Assembly (NCBI RefSeq): GCF_001672755.1
Contig: NZ_LZKI01000052.1
Span: forward strand, 1 to 64,000
Direction: 5' to 3'
Source: Mycobacterium colombiense
GTDB taxonomy: Bacteria; Actinomycetota; Actinomycetes; Mycobacteriales; Mycobacteriaceae
Length of the DNA stretch: 64,000 bases
In this document: one piece after another, positions 62,643-64,000 of the stretch
Layout of the letters: every line of letters starts with the position of its first letter
How positions within the stretch are numbered: position 1 is the first letter of the stretch
Position numbers and translations under genes: made by a program
Notes under the pieces: generated by a model
Database searches by the model: none
Told to the model about the DNA's origin: nothing
What the model saw: the letters and a program-made list of their open reading frames with translations, nothing else

Positions 62643-62656
62643 TCGTCCAGTGTAGA
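62636..62656. promoter_or_regulatory. Inverted repeat at the TetR start
   Basis: TAGACACT and AGTGTAGA flank a 5-bp spacer (perfect ACACT/AGTGT arms at 62639-62643 and 62649-62653). The element overlaps the proposed GTG start of the TetR gene, as expected for an autoregulatory operator. Confidence 0.4.
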
Positions 62657-62731
62657 AACGGGATCTGCCGCCAACAACAGCATCCATCGCGGTCGGCTCG
62701 ACTGCTCGCGCGGACACCGGCGCCCATTTAC

Positions 62732-62743
62732 AGACAGCTGTCT
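62732..62743. promoter_or_regulatory. Palindrome AGACAGCTGTCT in the divergent TetR/methyltransferase gap
   Basis: A perfect 12-bp palindrome is flanked by TTT and AAA on its two sides, at the midpoint of the gap between the TetR gene and the methyltransferase gene. Candidate operator for the TetR protein. Its inner ACAGCTGT also occurs in the palindrome at 15475-15484. Confidence 0.5.
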
Positions 62744-62791
62744 AAAACGGGACCGACTGTCACCCCCGCACGCCGTTCTAGAGTGGCGCCT

Positions 62792-63337
62792 ATGGGCGAA
62801 GCGGACCGGCATCGCTGGGACGAACGGTACGCGGCGAAGGGGCCGCCACCGCTGGGTTCGGTGGCGCCGCCCGCCGTCTTCGCTGGACATGCGGATCTGT
62901 TTCCCACCGCCGGAAGGGCCCTCGACCTCGCCTGCGGCCAGGGGACCGGTTCGGTCTGGCTGGCCGCACGCGGTCTGCAGGTGGTGGGGCTGGACGTCTC
63001 CCCGGTGGCCATCAGCCACGCGCGGGAGCTGGCCCAGCGCGCCGCGGTGGGCAGCCGCTGCCGCTTCGACGTCGTCGATTTCGACGGCGGACTGCCGGCG
63101 GGGACCCCGGTCGACGTCATCCTGTGCTGCAGGTTCCGCGATCCCCGCCTCGACCGGGCGATCATCGAACGACTCGCACCGGGCGGTCTGCTGGCGATCG
63201 CCGCGCTGAGCGAGGTCGGGGCGAGTCCCGGGCCCTTCCGCGCCGCGGCCGGCGAGCTGCCCGCCGCCTTCGCAGGCCTGGACCTGCTCGGCGCCGAAGA
63301 AGGCGACGGTCAGGCCTGGCTACTGGCCCGGCGCTGA
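62792..63337 (+). CDS. Class I SAM-dependent methyltransferase (TehB-like)
   Basis: This 181-residue small methyltransferase has WDERYAAKGPPPLG, ALDLACGQGTGSVWLAARGLQVVGLDVSP (SAM-binding motif I and the acidic end of strand 2), VDVILCCRFRDP (motif IV) and LAPGGLLAIAALSE. The pattern is that of TehB-like or thiopurine-type methyltransferases. ATG 62792 is preferred over an upstream in-frame start at 62783. Its end overlaps the convergent helicase gene by 18 bp. Substrate unknown. Confidence 0.84.
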   Translation: MGEADRHRWDERYAAKGPPPLGSVAPPAVFAGHADLFPTAGRALDLACGQGTGSVWLAARGLQVVGLDVSPVAISHARELAQRAAVGSRCRFDVVDFDGGLPAGTPVDVILCCRFRDPRLDRAIIERLAPGGLLAIAALSEVGASPGPFRAAAGELPAAFAGLDLLGAEEGDGQAWLLARR

Positions 63338-64000
63338 ACCGTTCTGACCGGCCGGGCGCCCGGCACTCCCTTGCGCACGACTCGAGCGGCGGCGATCCGG
63401 CCTCCGCTTGGTCGCACCCGTGCGGTGGGTCATCGCCGATTCGGTGGGGGTGGGATTGGTCCTGGGCGACCTGGCGGTACGGCGGCGCCGCTGCCCGCCG
63501 GAGTTGGTCCGGTGCTGCTGAGGCGTGTGCGAGGGCGCCCGGGCCGGTGCGGGCGCCTGGTAGGGCGCGACCTCACCTACGAGCGCTTGCACCGCGTCCG
63601 ACGCCGCGGTCACCTGTTGAGGGGCGACCTTGATGCCGGCTTTGCGCATCAGCGCCCGGGTCTGTTCACGCTGATCGGGTAGCACCACCGTGACGACGTC
63701 ACCGGCGCTCCCGGCCCGCGCGGTGCGCCCGGACCGGTGCAAATAGGACTTGTGCTCGCTGGGCGGGTCGATGTGCACCACCAGCTCCACCTCGTCGACG
63801 TGCACACCCCGCGCGGCGATGTCGGTCGCCACCAGCACCCGGGCGCCACCCGAGGCGAACATCGCCAGGTTGCGCTCGCGCGCTGGCTGAGACAGGTTGC
63901 CGTGCAAGTCAACTGACGGGACACCCGACTCGGTGAGCTGCCGCGCCAGCTTGCGCGCCTGGTGCTTGGTGCGCAGGAACAGGATCCGGCGTCCGGTGCC
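63320..64000 (-). CDS. rhlE: DEAD-box RNA helicase RhlE-like (N-terminal part beyond window)
   Basis: The 3' portion of a DEAD-box helicase on the minus strand runs off the right edge. Visible are GRRILFLRTKHQARKLARQL, then DLHGNLSQPARERNLAMFASGGARVLVATDIAARGVHVDEVELVVH (motifs IV-V). The HRSGRTARAG motif VI and a basic Ser/Gln/Pro/Arg-rich C-terminal tail follow. This is the RhlE-type helicase core domain 2. M. tuberculosis RhlE (Rv3211) has the same kind of tail. The methyltransferase overlap by 18 bp is convergent. RNA remodelling role inferred from family. Confidence 0.88.
   Translation of the reverse strand, partial: GTGRRILFLRTKHQARKLARQLTESGVPSVDLHGNLSQPARERNLAMFASGGARVLVATDIAARGVHVDEVELVVHIDPPSEHKSYLHRSGRTARAGSAGDVVTVVLPDQREQTRALMRKAGIKVAPQQVTAASDAVQALVGEVAPYQAPAPARAPSHTPQQHRTNSGGQRRRRTARSPRTNPTPTESAMTHRTGATKRRPDRRRSSRAQGSAGRPAGQNGSAPGQ

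Overview
The window is high-GC DNA with the gene content of a Mycobacterium, most likely a non-tuberculous and probably slow-growing species. Supporting features are a homologue of the FHA-domain ABC exporter Rv1747, an Rv0218/Rv0219-like membrane oxidoreductase pair, a 13E12-type DUF222/HNH protein, a cutinase-like protein, a SigF-family sigma factor, a mycofactocin-type dehydrogenase, carboxylic acid reductase, and many acyl-CoA dehydrogenases, acyl-CoA ligases, P450s and SDRs. Most genes begin with ATG or GTG and are packed into operons with 4-bp stop/start overlaps. I saw no rRNA, tRNA, CRISPR array, transposase or prophage. Homology statements come from reading motifs and from memory of family sequences; no search was run.

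Layout. 1-5032: a partial SDR, an HSL-type esterase, the Rv1747-like exporter and a 54-aa protein. 5286-14372: a nine-gene plus-strand operon of two acyl-CoA dehydrogenases, two MaoC-like hydratases, an Ltp2-like thiolase-fold protein, a DUF35 protein, an esterase, a Baeyer-Villiger-type flavoenzyme and a FadD17-like ligase. Its first six genes resemble the igr sterol side-chain operon, and the last three could open a ketone and activate the acid. It ends at a hairpin against a convergent DMT-type membrane protein. 15497-18017: a ferredoxin reductase-like electron donor plus a DesA3-like desaturase. 18073-27525: an SDR, the Rv0218/Rv0219-like pair, a small exported Cys/Pro protein, a ligase/aldolase/amidohydrolase operon, an alpha/beta hydrolase and a regulator/methyltransferase pair.

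27530-33505: a nitronate monooxygenase-like enzyme divergent from a sulfatase, a methyltransferase, a Gfo/Idh/MocA oxidoreductase, and a TIM-barrel protein coupled to an exported SecD-head-like protein. 33727-42117: a TetR gene followed by a P450/mycofactocin-SDR/enoyl-CoA hydratase/tandem CoA-transferase/SDR/APH-like operon. The TetR gene and the operon are each preceded by an almost identical 18-bp motif. 42114-53492 (minus strand): a second TetR-headed locus with P450, SDR, carboxylic acid reductase, amidohydrolase, an intact M24 protein, a ligand-less M24 protein and the DUF222/HNH protein.

53637-64000: a deazaflavin nitroreductase-like protein, a DUF2231 membrane protein, a lipoprotein, an apparently orphan SigF-like factor, an 848-bp stretch without a convincing gene but with a 16-bp palindrome, an SDR, a cutinase, a small membrane protein, two TetR regulators, a D-aminoacylase-like amidohydrolase, a short tandem repeat, a methyltransferase and the 3' part of a DEAD-box helicase. 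Overall the window is an accessory lipid/terpenoid/xenobiotic catabolism region. The strongest candidates for undescribed systems are the igr-like operon with its Baeyer-Villiger-type enzyme and the TetR/P450/mycofactocin/tandem CoA-transferase operon.
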